Shown in pieces: positions 62,091-64,000 of a DNA stretch of 64,000 bases (within the stretch, counting starts at the first letter, position 1; each line of letters begins with the position of its first letter). Where the stretch lies: positions 62,001 through 126,000 of the forward strand of contig JAEUVE010000020.1 in assembly GCA_016786865.1 (NCBI GenBank), in the 5' to 3' direction. Below the pieces are notes generated by a model. That model ran no database searches and was not told the DNA's origin. It saw nothing but the letters and a program-made list of their open reading frames with translations. A program made the translations under genes and the position numbers. The stretch comes from Sediminibacterium sp. Lineage in GTDB: Bacteria; Bacteroidota; Bacteroidia; Chitinophagales; Chitinophagaceae.

Positions 62091-63197
62091 ATGAGTAGAT
62101 TATTAAGTCTGAAATTCAGGTTCTTCACTTTCATAAGCATCACCATGCTGGCTTATGTTCATGGATACAACCTGAACAACAACTACCTGTCTCCTTTTAG
62201 TATGGTAGAAGAACCACTTAGCTTTACTACATTCTTTGAATACCTCACAGCCAATGGATTACTTCGATTCAGGATTCCATTACTTTTTTTGATTTCGGGA
62301 TACCTGTTTGCCTACAACGATCAACGGCCTTATGGTGCTACTATCCGGAAAAGATTCAAAACCCTCGTTGTTCCTTATCTGCTGTGGAGTGCTCTGGCCT
62401 TATTGTTTACCTTCCTGTTGCAGCAAATTCCCTTTACTGCAGAAATTGTAGCCGGGAGCAGGCTCGACCAGTTGGGAGATAACCGTCCTTATACAGAAAT
62501 CGGTTGGGCAGGAGTATTTACCCGATTAATAATTGCACCCATCGATTATCCGCTCTGGTTTATCCTCGCGCTTTTTTTCTATAACCTTATTTATCCTTTT
62601 ATCAGGTGGATATTGGCAACGGCACCCTATGTATGGCTTCCTTTTACATTTCTTTTGTGGTTGATCCTGATTCAGTTCTGGATCGTCGACGGTTCCGGTT
62701 TATTCTTTTTTTCCCTTGGAATCTGGCTGCAGAAAAAGAACTACAGCCTGGAGAAGAAGCCTTCCTGGTTAAGCGTAGGTGTTTTTTTTATTTTGTTTAT
62801 CGGCATTTGTGTCATCAAGACCTTTATGGCTTTTGAGCTGGATCCTGAACTGTTTTTAAGCAGGTTACTGGTTGCGATTCTTTTTAAAGTTGCAGTTTTA
62901 TGCGGGTTATTGTCTATCTGGTATGGTTCTGATGAAGTAGTGAAGTGGTGTATGAATAAGAAGTGGTTTCACCAGATAAGTGGATACGCTTTTTTTATTT
63001 TTGCAGCACATGTACCCTTATTGCCTTATACCATGCATTTTGCCACGAAATACTTCAGCTTTCTCCCTTATCACCGACTAACGCTCTACCTCGTGGTACC
63101 CGGTCTGATTGTGTTATTTTGTATATTCTCCGGTAGCCTGCTGAAGCGATATTTGCCTAAATTTTACCTCCTGCTAACAGGTGGAAGAGGGTTTTAA
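62091..63197 (+). CDS. Acyltransferase-3 (OafA-like) membrane protein
   Basis: 368 aa, about ten hydrophobic segments, acyltransferase 3 fold: RFRIPLLFLISGYLFAYND near the start is the family motif, with a downstream APIDYPLWFILALF segment. The usual catalytic His in the first helix region is not clear (AYVHGYNLNN may supply it). It may acylate envelope sugars. It sits between the propeller kinase (13 bp) and the LuxR-type regulator, so it may be a target or part of the sensing system. Confidence 0.8.
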   Translation: MSRLLSLKFRFFTFISITMLAYVHGYNLNNNYLSPFSMVEEPLSFTTFFEYLTANGLLRFRIPLLFLISGYLFAYNDQRPYGATIRKRFKTLVVPYLLWSALALLFTFLLQQIPFTAEIVAGSRLDQLGDNRPYTEIGWAGVFTRLIIAPIDYPLWFILALFFYNLIYPFIRWILATAPYVWLPFTFLLWLILIQFWIVDGSGLFFFSLGIWLQKKNYSLEKKPSWLSVGVFFILFIGICVIKTFMAFELDPELFLSRLLVAILFKVAVLCGLLSIWYGSDEVVKWCMNKKWFHQISGYAFFIFAAHVPLLPYTMHFATKYFSFLPYHRLTLYLVVPGLIVLFCIFSGSLLKRYLPKFYLLLTGGRGF

Positions 63198-63204
63198 TCG
63201 TTTC

Positions 63205-63218
63205 CACATATTTATGTG
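63205..63218. promoter_or_regulatory. Operator-like palindrome CACATAAATATGTG, copy 4
   Basis: Exact match on the minus strand, 49 bp before the ATG of the LuxR-type regulator gene and just after the acyltransferase stop. Confidence 0.65.
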
Positions 63219-63242
63219 ATTGTTTTAACAATTCTTTCTCTC

Positions 63243-63250
63243 TACTTTTA
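63243..63250 (+). promoter_or_regulatory. -7 element TACTTTTA for the LuxR-type regulator
   Basis: One mismatch to TAnnTTTG, with a TTG 20 bp upstream (63220-63222), the best-spaced -33/-7 pair seen in the window. Copy 4 of the palindrome overlaps the upstream side. Confidence 0.45.
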
Positions 63251-63266
63251 TTAAATAATCAATGAA

Positions 63267-63899
63267 ATGGTCAAAGTACTGATATACGAAGACAATCCCC
63301 AGTTAAGAGAAGGACTTACCATGTTAATAGACGGAAGCGATGGCTTCCGGGTACTTGCATCTTTTAAGAATTGTAACAATGTAGTAGACGAGGTTGCTGC
63401 CTTCAAGCCGGATGTGGTACTAATGGATATAGATATGCCCGGCACCAATGGGGTTGATGGCCTGAAACTGATCAGAGAGTCCAATACAGAGGTAAAAGTG
63501 CTGATGCTCACCGTATTCGACGACAATAAAAATGTTTTTGAATCCATTCGGAGCGGAGCAAACGGATATATCCTGAAAAAGACAGCACCGGCCCGGTTGC
63601 TGGAATATATAGCAGAAGCTGCGAGTGGTGGTGCCCCTATGACTGCAAGTATAGCCACGCAGGTACTTAAAATGTTTTCGACCATGAACAATGAAAAGGG
63701 AGAAGACTATAACCTGAGTGATCGGGAAAAGCAGGTTCTTCAATTTCTGGTGAATGGATACAGCTATAAAATGATTGCGGCAGAAATGATTATTGCAATA
63801 GACACTGTAAGGAGCCACATCAAGAAAATCTACGACAAACTTCACGTAAACAGCAAAAGCGAGGCGGTAGCCAAAGCTTTTAAAGACAAGATTATATAA
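63267..63899 (+). CDS. NarL/LuxR-type response regulator
   Basis: 210 aa. Receiver 1-120 (YEDN, phospho-acceptor Asp54 in VVLMDIDMPGTNG, lysine in YILKKTAPARL) and LuxR helix-turn-helix about 147-207 (LSDREKQVLQFLVNGYSYKMIAAEMIIA, DTVRSHIKKIYDKLHV). It is two genes from the propeller kinase and probably its partner, and the prime candidate to bind the CACATAAATATGTG sites, since LuxR-type dimers bind such dyads. Confidence 0.9.
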   Translation: MVKVLIYEDNPQLREGLTMLIDGSDGFRVLASFKNCNNVVDEVAAFKPDVVLMDIDMPGTNGVDGLKLIRESNTEVKVLMLTVFDDNKNVFESIRSGANGYILKKTAPARLLEYIAEAASGGAPMTASIATQVLKMFSTMNNEKGEDYNLSDREKQVLQFLVNGYSYKMIAAEMIIAIDTVRSHIKKIYDKLHVNSKSEAVAKAFKDKII

Positions 63900-63921
63900 G
63901 ACCAGGGTAAGGAAAAACAGT

Positions 63922-63929
63922 TAACTTTG
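63922..63929 (+). promoter_or_regulatory. -7 element TAACTTTG for the SDR gene
   Basis: Exact TAnnTTTG, 25 nt before the ATG at 63955. Confidence 0.45.
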
Positions 63930-63954
63930 TTTATCATAAGGAATACCCCGTTCT

Positions 63955-64000
63955 ATGAATCTGGCTATCAGTAAACAACTTTTTATCGTTGGTGGCGCCA
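63955..64000 (+). CDS. Probable short-chain dehydrogenase, N-terminal fragment
   Basis: Only 15 residues are in the window, MNLAISKQLFIVGGA, which look like the first strand and the start of a TGxxxGIG-type nucleotide-binding loop of an SDR enzyme. The gene leaves the window, so assignment is tentative. It has its own -7 element. Confidence 0.45.
   Translation, partial: MNLAISKQLFIVGGA

Noticed and set aside
1..64000. tRNA, rRNA, CRISPR, prophage or insertion sequence
   Set aside because: I looked for T-loop-like GGTTCGA motifs, regular spaced repeats, transposases and integrases and found none that hold up; a tRNAscan or CRISPR search would confirm.

Overview
The window is an ordinary stretch of chromosome from a member of the phylum Bacteroidota, most likely the family Chitinophagaceae (inference). 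The evidence is the gene content: GIN-domain (DUF2807) proteins, an OMP_b-brl_3 outer-membrane barrel, a DUF5690 permease-like protein, LytS/LytTR and propeller-type two-component systems, a GH3-family enzyme and tandem rhomboids. Copies of the Bacteroidota -7 promoter element TAnnTTTG also sit directly upstream of at least thirteen genes. I saw no rRNA, tRNA, CRISPR array, insertion sequence or phage gene. No gap between genes exceeds about 250 bases, and several convergent gene pairs touch or overlap.

Layout. 1-2.2 kb: the end of a 5-oxoprolinase cluster (pxpC, pxpA and an NRAMP-like permease). 2.2-6.3 kb: mnmH, a SixA-like phosphatase, an EamA exporter and a serine hydrolase. 6.4-10.6 kb: a membrane XRE regulator facing an ABC transporter/LytS-type kinase/LytTR regulator operon, with three TTGCAG boxes spaced exactly 21 bp apart between them. 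10.7-19.6 kb: a glycosyltransferase, a tiny lipoprotein, an aminotransferase, a large Asp-box propeller protein, a DUF5690 protein, a bestrophin and msrB. 19.7-30.2 kb: adk, a paaZ-like fusion with an enoyl-CoA hydratase, a SulP transporter coupled to carbonic anhydrase, fabG, a GH3 enzyme, lptB and metF. 30.3-37.1 kb: a signalling island with three histidine kinases and four response regulators. 37.4-45.8 kb: a thioredoxin-like protein, then the operon rlmD, two rhomboids, two membrane-anchored EEP proteins and cysS. 45.8-51 kb: a penicillin acylase, a Tat-exported TIM-barrel protein and small conserved proteins. 51-64 kb: an envelope and regulation region (S41 protease with a glycogen-binding domain, lipoproteins, GIN proteins, outer-membrane barrel, DinB, Crp/Fnr, propeller kinase, acyltransferase, LuxR-type regulator, and the start of an SDR gene).

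The most interesting signal is in the last region. A 14-bp near-palindrome, CACATAAATATGTG, occurs three times exactly and once with one mismatch. It lies upstream of the propeller kinase, the LuxR-type regulator, a small lipoprotein/S41 protease pair and the outer-membrane barrel gene, and two of these promoters also share a 13-nt core. I read this as the likely operator of an undescribed local regulon run by the kinase/regulator pair. A second regulatory candidate is the 21-bp TTGCAG array upstream of the LytTR operon. A third general feature is that five exact -7 elements end only 4-6 nt before a start codon, which would give leaderless messages.
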